Of a stretch of 64,000 bases of DNA, positions 49,451 to 61,461 are shown one piece after another; position 1 is the first letter of the stretch, and each line of letters opens with the position of its first letter. The stretch is taken from positions 13,071,214 to 13,135,213 of the forward strand of contig NC_045143.1 of NCBI RefSeq assembly GCF_008831285.2. Reading direction: 5' to 3'. Under the pieces are notes generated by a model that did no database searches, was not told the DNA's origin, and saw only the letters and a program-made list of their open reading frames with translations. The translations under genes and the position numbers were made by a program. Source of the DNA: Nymphaea colorata. Its lineage: Eukaryota > Streptophyta > Magnoliopsida > Nymphaeales > Nymphaeaceae.

Positions 49451-51190
49451 TATCTAATAACTTCATGTTATTAAGCTATTTTTCTTAATGACTTGCACAA
49501 TATTTGAGCGGACACAAGTGATTTACCAAAATCTTTATGAAGGGTGGCCAATACCAAGTTATGGTCACTTGCAATTTTCATCATTTTCATGTTTCAGCTA
49601 TGTCCATGAGCATTTGCAATAGTATGACTTGCATAGAGTTTTCTTCATTGCACAAGATAAAAGCTATTATCAATACCAGGAATAAGTATTGTATACAAAG
49701 ATAAAAGGTGGGGTGCATGAGAGTGCTAACTAAACTGTTATCAAATTTGAACTTAATATGAAGGTAAGCTATTCCCAGCCTTGAGCTTGAGGCTTTTAAT
49801 AAACCAGTCTGACTAAGTTGAGCTCGAGTTTTCACTAATTTCATGAAGAGGAGCTTAAACTTGTGTTTGAAAGCTTGACTTTAGGTGTGGAGTTCGAGCC
49901 ATCTAGCTCTATCTTGGCTAGTGCAGCCCCAAGATGTAACCATGACTTCAAGCTTATGACGTTATCATTTTTCATTCACTAGAAAATAATAGAACACATT
50001 TAAGAAGCAAACGAGTGCTTTTATGAAGAATTCTACCAACTGAAACCTTAACAATGCAATGATCTTTCTCAAATATCTTATCAGCAAATGGTTGTAACAT
50101 CCTTATATTCTTGTCTTGTTCATGAAATGCATTGTTGTTATAATATATTTATTGATATAGCATAATTTGGTTGAAGTTTGTTATACAGTTGAAGTTTGAT
50201 ATACATCTCCATGCCTTCGAGCACTCCTAATCAACAAAGTAGAATTGCTGAAAGGGAAAAAAGTAAAAAAAAAAAATCAATATTGTTGCTCAGCATGATA
50301 CTTGACAATGTTTCCAATGGTTTTTTAGCCTTTCATTTTACTATGTATGTGATAAATCATTTCTCAAAGCAAATTTTTAAACATAAATCATATATTTTAA
50401 CTTTTTGGCATACATCCTTATTTGTTGGTGCATTTGACATGTTCCTTAACATGCATATTTAATGACATGTTTGATGATCCAAGGAAAAATCAAAATGTTG
50501 AAGTTTATCGTCCATGAATTAGTGTTGAATCTTTTGCAAGATTTAATGAGAGTTGCTTCCCTTTTCATAGTCAGAAAGAACAGTAGAATGGTAAGGATTG
50601 TCTGATAGTGGATCACCTAGAGAATGTTTACGTTCTGCCGATAAATGTTCAACCCCAACATGAAGCTTCTTTACAAAGCATCCAAGCATAAGTTCAAGTA
50701 GAATGCATCATATAACCAAAAGATGGGTAGATCATGGAAATTCTAGCATGTACTTTTGACTATTTTTGCCACAAGCAAGAGTAACAAATGTAATTGTATC
50801 ATAACAAAAAAAATGCACTTGTATCATTTGCTCCAATTATGAAGTCCAATAATTGAGAATTAAATGAAAAAAATGAAGGCCTTGCATGAGACTAAATATC
50901 GTGAGTGGTATGTAGGTTCAAAATGAGTGACAAATAAAGTACAAACCAGTATTGAAAGAGAAATGATGCAAAACTTGTTGCAAAAGCTTGAGAGCACAAG
51001 CAAAAAGTTTCAGCTCAACTGTTAAAATGGGAAAACCATACTATCATCCGTTTTTGAGCATGGATGATTACTAGTTGGATGAAGAATATATCCAGGAAAA
51101 CTGAAATAAGCTGATATTAATTAGTGAAGGTTTCAAAATGTACGTGCACTGATTAACCACATAAGCATTGAAACAAACTTCATTCCCTAC
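49451..51190. other. Interval without recognisable genes
   Basis: AT-rich, short open frames only. The part nearest 51190 may belong to the Copia fragment that follows, but no motif could be read before 51200. Confidence 0.4.
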
Positions 51191-51199
51191 ATCATTCAT

Positions 51200-51440
51200 T
51201 AATGGTTACCATTACATATGGCTGATGTATGTGAATGACATTACTGAAAAAAATTCACTCACTTTAAATAAGTTTTTTAGGTCAATGCTTTGATAGATCT
51301 TGAAACATTGAGATTCTTCCTTGGGGTTGAAATTGACAGAAGAGAGGAATAAAAAACAAAAGACCTGCTAAATCTAGTAAGATAGAACATAAGTCTGATA
51401 TATGTACAAATGAGATTACTTGGTCAAACACTTGTTGAAA
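51200..51440 (+). pseudogene. Copia reverse transcriptase fragment
   Basis: The reading gives WLMYVNDIT, corresponding to the catalytic YVDD box with Asn for the first Asp, then LETLRFFLGVEIDRRE, the conserved block that follows it in Copia RT. The rest decays into stops. No LTRs were found around it. Confidence 0.65.
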
Positions 51441-51594
51441 GAGTAAGGTAATCTATTTCAGGGTTGCTTTCTGTTATAACCAGCTGATTTAATTCTATAA
51501 AACACAATTGTAGGAAACACAATAAAATAGACAATTGAAGAAAGGAATTGAAGAATAAGGACTTGAACCTCACTTTGGTTGTACATAAAACCAA

Positions 51595-51771
51595 GGTAGT
51601 GTTCGGTGCCTGTGATCTGGAATCATCATTCCAGTTTTTCAAAGGCATTCCAGTTTCTCACTCCAACAGATAGGAATAATCTCCAGCGTTTGCTGAGGAT
51701 AGAATACAACTTAAAAATTTGAATTGTTTTCCCTCAGCTACAGTGCATTTTGTAGGGCATCAAACACTGAC
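51595..51771. mobile_element. Small MITE-like element related in its ends to the MITE at 202-1179
   Basis: The left end ggtagtgttcggtgcc and right end gggcatcaaacactgac are imperfect inverted repeats. They resemble the ends ggtagagtttgatggcc of the MITE at 202. Its interior has several ctggaat/attccag-type inverted motifs. Flanking triplets (caa and tga) do not match, so either the ends have drifted or the boundary is off by a few bases. Confidence 0.45.
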
Positions 51772-52139
51772 TGATTTGTTTTAAGTGTCATAAAGCACAC
51801 ATTGGTTTTAGAAAGGTCAACCACTCGTGGTGCAAGACCATCCACACCTCGAAGGAAGCTGTCAAGATTTGTTCAATCGGCGTTCTACTTAATTAGATCC
51901 AAGATTATGTAATTCCGTTTCCGCAGTCTGTGCACATGTACGTTCATAAGATTAATTATTATAAAGGGCATAGCTGTATCATGTTTGTATTAAGATACTG
52001 ATAGATCTTGTAAAGGACTGGATCACAACCTACATTGGAAATCATGCTGCTTCAACAACCCTCTTTCTTCCAGGTGATTTTTGTGTCTTCTCTCATACTA
52101 ACCAACAGAAACTTGAAGAGAGTTCACCTGAGAAAAACA

Positions 52140-52465
52140 ATCACAAGGGCATTATAAATGTATGGTTTCAAACTTCCAACAAAATAATCCAATCCTCACT
52201 CTGCGACAAGACATATATCTTGCTTCCATTAACTGGACAAATATAACAATAAATTGGAGCAGTCTATCTGTACAAAGGTTAGCCAGAGGAAGAAAACAAA
52301 ATATCCAAGGCACATTGACCCTTTCTAGACGATCTACAATATGCCAGCTGCACGAAAACTGCAAGTGCAAGATGATTTAACCCTACAAGGTACTAATTGT
52401 ACAAAGTGAGAAATACATCTGAGAAGAATGTTGAACCCTAGTCATAGCTATGTAATGATGTGACG
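52140..52465 (-). other. Probable 3' UTR of the OBERON4-like gene
   Basis: AT-rich sequence directly after the TAA at 52468-52466, without its own coding signal. A tttataatg-type stretch near 52160 (minus strand) could serve poly-adenylation. The true end needs transcript data. Confidence 0.4.
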
Positions 52466-55400
52466 TTACATATTAAGCTTTTGCCTTGTAGTTTCCATCT
52501 TCAGTAATAGATCTTTAATATCTGCTTCCATCCTCACTTTCATGCTGAAATAGTCATGGTGAGCTCTTTCTAAGGCTTGCAGTTCTTCAATTTTCTGCCG
52601 TCGTCTATGCTCTGTATCAGCCAAATGCAACTTAGCAATCTGGCTAGCATACTCTTTTTCAATCTTCTCACTCTTGGCAAAAGCAATATGCTTCAATCCT
52701 TCAGCTTCTCTTCTAGCATCATCAGCGCGTGTCTGAAACATCTTAGCTTCTGCTTGCTTGATTCTGATGATGCACTCTAGTTCATCAGCAGCAGGCTTTC
52801 TCTCAGCAATCAACTGAAGCTCAGGCTTGTTTATTTTTTTCCCCCTTTTCTCCTTGTCCACATCAATGGGCAGCTTACTAATCACTTCTGGCCATGGAAC
52901 ACCTTCACAGTGCGTAGATGATGCCTTGAATGAGGGCTCTTTGCATAAGGTCGCCATAACACTAGTCTGGGCATGCTTAGTTAGAGATGACAAGTCAGCA
53001 GCGTCAGCATCTCCTGAAAACAGAAAAGAAAATTAGAAATGAAAAAGATTAAATAAAAAGGCCTGAGGTGTCCTTCTAATCTAATTGTTCACGATTACCA
53101 TTTCCCATCTCCTGCCGCCACATTTATGAAAATAGAAACAGTATAAGTTTGTCTAAATATTAAAAAGCCTAAAAGGATGACTATTTAAAGTGTAAAATAA
53201 CAGAGATGGAAAAACAACTCATAACGAAATAAGATTGAATCAAATGAACAAATTAATAGGCTCAAATAGTCAAGATGTGCCAGACACAGGAAGTTTTTTG
53301 TGGAACATATCTAGGCTCCTAACCAACTAGTGATGGTAGGGAAACTAGGAGTCAACATGCTTTCAAGAAAAGAGAAAAGATGCTTGCAGCAAAACTGCCC
53401 GACCATCATTAACATCAGGCCAGCTTATTAGATATGCAAGAAGAAGTTAAGTAAGCTGCCAAATCTCCATTCCCATAAGAATGCTCTTACCGACATTTAC
53501 AACCATCATTACCGCAACACTTTCTTATGAGAACTGCAAAAAGAACTTCATAAGCTGCCAAATCTCTGTTTCAGATTTTCCAGATCATCAGGTTTCTTAA
53601 TAGCAAGAGAGATTCTGAAGGAAGTCAAACTTGACATATAGACCAGCATTCGTGTTCTTTAACCCTGATTTCAATTGTGGCATAAAGTCACTAGGACCTA
53701 GTTCAGGGGACCAGTCAGCCAACTGGGTCAACTATTCAATGCCCAGTCATTGTCCAACTAGTTCATGTAAATGAATACCCTAACTCACAATTGGATTTTC
53801 CTTATTTTTGTGTTTAAAAGGTTTTTGAAAGTCAGCTTAAGGTTATAAAGGCTAACCATTGGTCCCTCCCTCTAATACTTTTTTCAGACTGGTGCACTCT
53901 TTCTTTAATGGGTAGTGTTTTTGTTTAACTATCAACTTTGCGTCTAACTTCCAATGCAAACAAATTAGGTTATGACAGCACCGTGCAAAGTTACTGCACC
54001 TAGGAAGTTAGGAACCAAAAATTTCAGGTTATACTGCAAGGACAGTCACATTGGATCACTTTTATGCTCAGGAAGAAGCAACGCAGAAACATCCACTTCA
54101 AACATCTTGTGGAAGGGCACACAAATTTTCCACTGTTCCAATTTGAACACAGGTAACTCGACAATGCTCAAGCTCTAGAGCTGTACGTACATTATCGCAC
54201 ATTGGACACCATAGTGCCATAAATCTTCCCATGACATTGTGATACAGAAATGCCAAAAATCAGGCATCTGGAAAGATTACATCATGAATCATGAATACAA
54301 CAATCTGCCCAATACCATGGCAGCCACCAGACATGAAGTCAAATATGCACCAAGAAATCCAGTCATAATGCAACAAGAAATATATCCAGCCTAGTAGATT
54401 TTCTGACAGCATTTACCACTAAAAGAAGTGCATACAAGAAGAAACAAGCACAGTATGAACGAGAAGTGAGTCTTCAAGAACTATCATCCTTATTGTATAT
54501 AACAAGCATCAATATTATAAGAATTAAAGACATTATTATACACACATGAACATAATTCATGCAAAAAATAGTGTTGCAAAATAGGGTGAGTTGCTGAGTC
54601 GACTCAGCAAGTCATGTGTCAATTAACTCTTAAGTCCTACAGTCACAAGCTTTTAAATACATCTGATTTTACTATGATTAGTGTTGTATGCAATGTACTA
54701 TATGGTACAACACATTTGCATTATGCAAATAATGTGAAAACTGATTCGATGCAGCTCTACAACTAGCTTCAGGTATGTGTAGTATGTGTACTCATATTGT
54801 GCAATACAACCCCATATCATGTGCTTGGTTCTGGCAGAAAATAAAGGGGTCCAAACGCCATGTTTTTTTATTTTCATCATTAACACCCCCTCACACACGA
54901 TGGCAATACGCTATTACAAGTTGTGTGTGAGGATGCTCTTGTGTGTCTGAACTCTGAAGAGAAAAACACTATTTAGTAGGATTTGGTGCATGAGAAAAAA
55001 ATTTTATGTCAAAAGTAAAGTTGCTTCACATTTTTCACCATCGAAAAGCTTAAAATTTTCAACCTTTAAAGTAAAATTTTTTCCTCCGTAGATTTTCAAC
55101 CCATGACTTGCCAAATTTCCATTATAAATAGAGATATTCACATCCGAGTACCTCCACTCAATAAGAAATTTATATATTTGTGCCCCGTAAAATCCTGACT
55201 CAGCCACTGTTTTGAGTACATCTTTACAGTTGGATTCATTAAAACAGCTTCAGATAGCCTAAAAAAACTAGATGGCACTTTTGGATGTTTACTTCTGGAC
55301 TTCATAATTAAAGGACTCTGTGTGTGTGTGCGGATTACAAATGTATGTATGTATTATATTGCCAAGAAATCTACCAAACAGACCATAATTAACATGGACA

Positions 55401-58400
55401 AACAAATGCAACTTTCACATGCAAGGACATGGACCACATAAATCAGCAGGTGGGCACATGCAGACCAACCAACATATAAAATAGTGTGTAACAAGGGTTT
55501 GCAAATATTTTCAAATTCACTATGCTTGTGCAAAAAGTTTGAACGTGCCCATGAAAGTAACCACAAGTGTCTAAAAGTCCAACGATGACCACAAATATCA
55601 ATAAGACAAGTGTGCACATGAAAAAATTATTCACTGGAAGGTCAACAGCATACATTCGGCATTCTAATAATGCTTCGAACATCAAAATGACAGGAGTTCT
55701 ATAGCCACACAAAGAAAAATAAATAAAAATGTTCCAAAAAGACAACTCAACAGGAGGAGAATCATTATATATACACTATAAAGGAAGAAACTACATTTTA
55801 ACATCATGTAATTATATTCTTACAGAAAACTAAATTCATGCATGCTTACCAGACAAGAACGCCATTATAACATTGTATACATCTAGAACATTTCCACTGC
55901 TTTCCAGATGTGCCAACATTTGATCAGCTAAATTATGCAGCTGTTTCCCCCTTGCATCAGTACTTCCATGGAAGATCCTTCTCACATACCCAAGTTCCTT
56001 TATAAGAGCTTCAGCATTCCAATCTTTTGCACAAATTTTGAACACTTCCTTAACAAATCCAAACATCTCTGAGGCATGACCACATGCAACACAGTGAAAC
56101 TGCACCTCTGCTGTCCCTAAACCTCCCTTTACACTTGGCCCATTTCGGATATGTGAATTCCGCAAACCACAGTCAGTATGGCACCAATGGAGACAAACAT
56201 CACAGCCAACCCAACTACATGTATTGGATGCCAGATCAAACCTTGAACACACAAGACACATGCATGCACTGCAAAACCCATTTTTCTGATTACAGACTTT
56301 ACAGTCACAATCATCCACAGGCAAGATGTTCCCACATGCAAGGTTCTTGCATTTTAAATTCAAGAAAATTTCGACCAGATCAGAAGATGGGACATGGCTT
56401 ATTTGGCGTAGGAAAGCCTGAAGACCCGTCTTCACAGAAACAAGTATTTCAAGTTGAACACGATGACACTTCAATAATGTCTCCAATGTCAGGTCAGTTC
56501 TCTTTTCTAGCACCTCTTGCAATGAACTTAAATGTTCTTGCACATTTCCATTTACTATCATTTCTCTTACCTTCTCCTTGAGGGATAACAGAGATTGATC
56601 AGGCATTTCATGAAGCCTTCTGACAATTGCTTGCACAGGTTCAGAAACTATATCAAAAATCAGTTTCTCAGCACCTTTGATTCCATTTGATGAAGGATCT
56701 GCAGTCCCATCCTGCTCACTCCTGTTAAGAACATGATGCTTGCTCTCAAGGCTGCTGTTATCATTGTTAATTTCCCTATGGTGCACGAACCCAGTTTGAT
56801 GACAACCTAAATTCTGTGTTGAAGATGGTGCAACCTCCTGCCTCCTAATCCCAAACCTCTCTTTTGTAAAAGGCGTCTGTCCTTCAAATCTGGTATGTTT
56901 TTCCATGCTTCCTTCTGGTTCCACATGCCGCTGCCCTCGCAGAGCAGCAATTTTATCTTGAAAATTTGCATTTCCATTAACTAGATGAAATGCAGATGGT
57001 TCTTGATAATTTAGAGGCTGTAAAGCATCACCACTGCCTTGTGATAACCTCTGGTACAATGGAATCTTCCTACCTCGTTCCGTGACCCCATCATGACCAC
57101 TTTGCATCTTCTCATACAAAGACTGCCCTTGCCAAGAGCCTTGACAAAGTTGGTCCACCGCCTGAAATATAGAACCACTACCAACTGAATGTTCATGATG
57201 TTCTAATGAATTCTGAGTGAGAGAACAACTAGCATTATGGACACATGGTTGAGACCCAGAGAACGAAATGGATGCTGTAAAACCCTCTGAGCCTGCATGG
57301 CCATGAAAAGAATTAGTTGGCATGGAATGTTCACTTCTAGCTCGACTAGGAGATGGTGGAGCTGGGGCTGGTTTTAGATTTTGAGGTACAAGGGTCAACG
57401 AGACATCAGGCAAACCGAGAGACAACTGGAGTGGCTCACATTTTATTTTTTTGTTCTTGTGCTTCTCAAGATAATCACCTAAACTGTCTGATTTATTGCC
57501 CAAACTAGTTTCAGAGAATAGTTGAAAACCGACCATCCTCGTTTCTTCCATTGCATCCCTGCCATCATTGCTATCTCCTAAGTGGGTTTCCCGATGATCT
57601 TCAAAGGCCGAAAGATCCTTCTCCCTCAGTCCATCAAATACAGCAAGTTTTTCTTCACCTTCGATCGCCAAACCTTTACCTTTACTTTTACCGGTTTCAC
57701 TATCTTCTCGAGCAAAAGCCTTCTGTGTGACCCCAATGGAGCCACCAACTTCCGCTTCTGTCACTTTAGCAGCATCAGCGGGTAGTCTGACACCAGGTTT
57801 TTCAAGCATAAATGTCGCACTTTGCTTACACTTGTTATCAATTTCATTATTTCCTTGATCATTTTCCATGGATTCCTCGTCCAATTCAAGCCCCTCATCA
57901 TTCGCTTGTTTATTCAAATCTTGCAAAAGGTTTACGCTTCCATATGTCCGTTTTGAGTCGAAGCTCGCCTTTGATAGGTGGTCCCCGTTGTTTGAAGGAG
58001 ATGACACATCTTCCATCTTCGGCAGTTCCTCCTTGTCTTCATCATCTACTCGATTTATTCCTCCATCGGATTCATTTCCGGTCTCACTCACTTGATCATG
58101 CTTTTTATCCTCCACTGGTTTGTCAGCCACTGCATCGCCCCTCTCATGATCATCTAGCGCCTTTGCAGTTACGTTCAATTGAGATTCGTTTTCTTCTGCA
58201 AATGGCTCTAGTTTCTCTCCTTCTATAGCTTCCCCATCTTTTTCATTTGAAGCGTACGGAGAAAACTCTTCATCCTGATTCCTCCCTTGTGCTTCCGTCA
58301 TCTGAAATTCCTTTTTTGAGGGTGATTCAGTCACCGCAGTTTCCACTTCAGGTTCTGGCTCCAGCTCACCTTCTTCCATCTCGCTGCTACAGTTCTCGCC

Positions 58401-59009
58401 ATTCTCTAGCTTCGTCGGCTCAATTGCACTCACAGATGCACCACTGCTTTTATCCACTGATCGCGCTCCAACGGCCCTACTGCACCAACTTCGTGACCTC
58501 GGAATTGAACGTGCCCTTGCATCGGCTTCTGTTCTCTCCCTACTGCTCGACCTCCTCCATGTGCTGTCATCGCGCTTCGACCTAAACCCCTTCACCTTCG
58601 GAGGCGAGTCATAGAAATCCCTCCTGAACGACGAGGATGACGAGGGGGATGAGAACCCATTCGTCGAGCTACGATGGCTCCGCTCGCTGACAGAATCCCT
58701 AAACGGCTTTCGGGGGCTGTCCAATCGGCCGAACCCTTTCCTCTCCGTCCTGTAGTCCACGTGCTCCTTCCGTCGGTACTCCGGGGAGAAGTTCTTCCGC
58801 TCGGCCCGCACATCCCGATCCTCGCTCCGGCCACCCTCTAGCTTCGACGAGTAGCTGCGGCGGTAGCTTATCCTTTCAGAAGGTTCCAAATTCAGATTCT
58901 TCAAAGACCGCACCTTGCTCCCGTCCTGATCCCTCTTCCCCCATTCCTTGGACCCGGATTTCTCCCCGCCGGAATCAATACCGTCGCCGAACGAATGCTG
59001 CCGCTTCAT
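52466..59009 (-). CDS. OBE4: OBERON4/TITANIA1-like PHD-finger protein, two coding exons
   Basis: Exons 59009-55850 and 53013-52466 join through donor ctg|gtaagc (GT at 55849-55848) and acceptor ttttcag|ga (AG at 53015-53014). The split Gly codon is restored, giving 1235 residues. Residues 1-200 are rich in Arg/Ser, 200-770 are acidic and low-complexity, and about 775-870 hold the region before the finger (AEKLIFDIVSEPVQAIVRRL). Residues 890-980 form a Cys/His-rich PHD-type zinc finger (CKVC..CSACMCLVC..CDVCLHWCHTDCGL..CVACGH). Residues 1129-1235 form a charged coiled coil (ELECIIRIKQAEAKMFQTRA), preceded by a basic KRGKK patch. OBERON proteins are nuclear factors that bind histone H3 tails and interact through the coiled coil; OBE3/OBE4 act in embryonic root and shoot meristem establishment. 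Length and the long N-terminus favour OBE4 over the shorter OBE1-OBE3. No stop or frameshift is visible. Host function is inferred from family membership. Confidence 0.93.
53014..55849 (-). other. 2.84-kb intron of the OBERON4-like gene
   Basis: Canonical GT...AG ends. The acceptor is preceded by a pyrimidine-rich ttcttttctgttttcag. No extra exon with OBERON-like sequence was recognised inside it, nor a clear transposon protein. A short tgtgtgtgtg run (55320) and a 20-bp palindrome at 54591-54610 occur in it. Confidence 0.85.
54591..54610. repeat. 20-bp perfect palindrome containing TGAGTC/GACTCA
   Basis: ttgctgagtcgactcagcaa equals its own reverse complement. It holds two head-to-head TGAGTC half-motifs similar to GCN4/bZIP sites, inside the OBERON4-like intron. 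Confidence 0.8.
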
Positions 59010-59420
59010 TGATCCACAACAGACTCAAACAATCGAAGCGGAAGACGAAGAACAACAATAATAATAAGAAGAAGAAGAAGATGAAGAAGAAATAAACGTC
59101 GACGTGGCCTCGGCGGCGAAGAGAAAGGCCAAAGCCCTCAACTTACGCCCACAAACTTGCAGAACGGGATCTCGGTGCGCCCTCGCCCTGCCGGAATCCG
59201 CCTTTTTCAAGCCATAGAGGAAAGAAGACAAAACGTATGTCTCCAGAGCGATCCCACTGCATATCGCCGGAGGACCGATTTCTCCACGTCGGAAGCAACC
59301 CGTCCCCAGCCGAGAGAGTGCCCTCGCGAGATGAAGGCTGAGACGGGGGGAGGGGGAGAGAGAGAGAGAGAAGCAAACTCCACTTTTTCCCCCTCGTTTC
59401 CGTATTAAATCAATTTATTT
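59010..59420 (-). promoter_or_regulatory. 5' UTR and core promoter region of the OBERON4-like gene
   Basis: In gene sense, a pyrimidine patch tctctctctctctccccct (59371-59349 area) lies about 350 bp upstream of the ATG. It is preceded by an AT-rich aataaattgattt near 59410-59424. Plant promoters without a strong TATA box often have such a Y patch near the transcription start. An AAG/CTT microsatellite (about 59064-59095) lies in the presumed 5' UTR. The precise start is not defined by sequence alone. Confidence 0.45.
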
Positions 59421-60149
59421 TTCCTATTTTTTTTGGGCATGAGCATCGATATGGTGATATGGGTCAACGGTCTTTCTCTGGCCCAACATCTTCTTTGACT
59501 AAATCTGCCCTCATGCTTTCCGGAATGACGCATGCGTCCCTCGAGTCAAGATGACGTCGACTGGGGTTAGGTAGACCAACTCCCCCACCATCAATATATG
59601 AACAACATGAGAGGAGGCCGGCGGTGAAGGTATCGGATGTACGGTACGAAGAGTGGCTATGGCGGAAACCGCCTCTTGCTTGCGGAGATTTTAAAAACAT
59701 GTATTGAAAAAAAAAAAAACATGTTTGTCCTGTGGATCCTAAACCGGAGTCCAATTTAGCTTTTTGTAGAACTGGACCTGGGTCCAACCCCCTGCCCTCA
59801 TTGCCTTCTCTTGAGAATAAAACATGGAGTCACGAGCCCCACCCAGTTGTTCCCTCCTTTTCACAATTCACCACAGTCCACCAGATGGACGCACCCGAAC
59901 AGTGCAGGTGAGTGAGGCAGTGGCCAGTGAAGTGAGTCCTGACTCAACGTCTCCCTTCTCACTTCTTAAGTTCCTCTTCTTCTCAAGAATCTCATTTATT
60001 CTTCTTCTTTTATTCTTTATTTCTCCTTTTTCTTTTAATCTTCTTCTTCATTTTATTTACTCTTCAATTATTCTTATTCTTTTCTTCTCCAAATTATATT
60101 TTGTTTGTCGTTTTCTCGTCATCAAATTTGTTGGCCAACATTAAACCCA
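59421..60149. other. Interval upstream of the OBERON4-like gene, no gene seen
   Basis: It contains a TTGAC-type motif near 59497 and a tgacgtcgac at about 59552, possible upstream elements for the divergent OBERON4-like promoter, plus a T/C-rich stretch at 59950-60110. Open frames here have no recognisable motif. Confidence 0.35.
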
Positions 60150-60665
60150 TGCTTCATGGTAACGATTCTCTTGCTCTCTCATTCCTTTTTTTTTGCTTTG
60201 TTTTGGGCATTTAATCAATGTAATTGACCACTTTTTTATTGATTTGTGTATTTCAACGTCAGTTTTCAATTTTCATCTACAACTTTAGGGGTTTTATGTT
60301 GGGGTTTCAGTTTGTCATTGACTCATTTGGGAATATAGGGGTTCTGATTTAGATTTAGGGGTTCTGATTTTTCCCTTTCTATTTTGTGTGTTGTGTTGCT
60401 GTTGCTTGTGCCTGACTGCAAATCTGTCGGCTAACACAACTCATGGTAATTCCCTTTGCTCTCTCATTATCTATTGTCTTTATTTTGATGTAGGCATTTA
60501 TTTAGTTTAATTAGCCCTTTTTTGTTGCTTTCTTATTTCACATGTAAGGGTTTTCAATTTTAGTCTACAAATTTAGAGGTTTTATGTTGGGGGGTTTTTG
60601 TTTGCCATGGACTCATTTGGGAGTTAGGGGTTTTGATTTAGATTAGGGGGGTCTGATTTTCCACT
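60150..60665 (+). repeat. Two tandem copies of a roughly 280-bp unit upstream of the hAT pseudogene
   Basis: catggtaacgattctcttgc at 60156 pairs with catggtaattccctttgctc at 60443. Both are followed by colinear ctctctcatt, gggcattta, ttttcaattttcatct-like, ggttttatgttgggg, gactcatttggga and gggttttgattta blocks. Repeats of this kind lie in the presumed 5' untranslated part of the hAT-type element. Confidence 0.8.
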
Positions 60666-61461
60666 TTCAAATTTTAGATTAGTATATCATATATAGTTTT
60701 AGTTTTATAATTTGATTTGCATTTTTCTCAAGACATTCTTGGATTAATGTGGAAAAATGGGACATTGTATAAGATATTAGTTAAAAAAAATCTAATTAAA
60801 ACGTGACCTTGTTCATGGAAGAATACCACATTTGAAAAAAAATATATATAAAATGGATTTTCATGATATTGGATTCAAAGACTGACAATTAAATTTCCTA
60901 GGAAAAACCCTATATGTCATATCCTTATTTGATTTCTAATTGAAAGTGAATTTTCTCTTTTCAATTCTAAATTGATACTTAAATTCTTATTGCAATCAAT
61001 TTTCACCGGCAATAACAAATTATATACAACGTCACAACTATGCAACAATTTGCCCTAATTGTTTGATTTAGGTGGTTAATTTGTCCTTGGTTTGGGTTTT
61101 ATGATTTCTTTAATTTGCATTAATTCCTTAATTTTGATGTGTTTTGTCAGTTTTTGGTATTTGGTATTTGCCTTAACTCCTTAATTTTGCTCATAAGCTT
61201 TATAAGTGTCATTTTTAAGTGTCTCTTTCATTTTAAATACTGTCTCAAATTGTTATAATGGTAAGTTCCCTTCCAACTGCATCTTTTTGACAATTTTACT
61301 TGTTCATTTGGATTCATATGAACCCTTTATTGATTCTCATAGGCTGCGCTTAGTTAGTTGTTTCCTTTTACATGTGGATCATGCTCGAATTCATTCTTAA
61401 CTAGTTTGAATCTCATGGTCTATTTCAAATTACACAATTTTTGTGTGAGTTGATTGAGAAG

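Noticed and set aside
56084-56581. 165-codon plus-strand open frame, and other plus-strand frames at 57.6-58.6 kb
   Set aside because: Antisense shadows of the OBERON4-like first exon, without motifs of their own.
58592-59376. Minus-strand frames of 68-80 codons near the OBERON4-like start
   Set aside because: Out of frame with the conserved protein, or lying in the presumed 5' UTR. Ser-rich and Arg-rich low complexity only.
59824-60144. 106-codon open frame upstream of the hAT pseudogene
   Set aside because: It ends in a T-rich hydrophobic low-complexity run and has no motif or promoter evidence.
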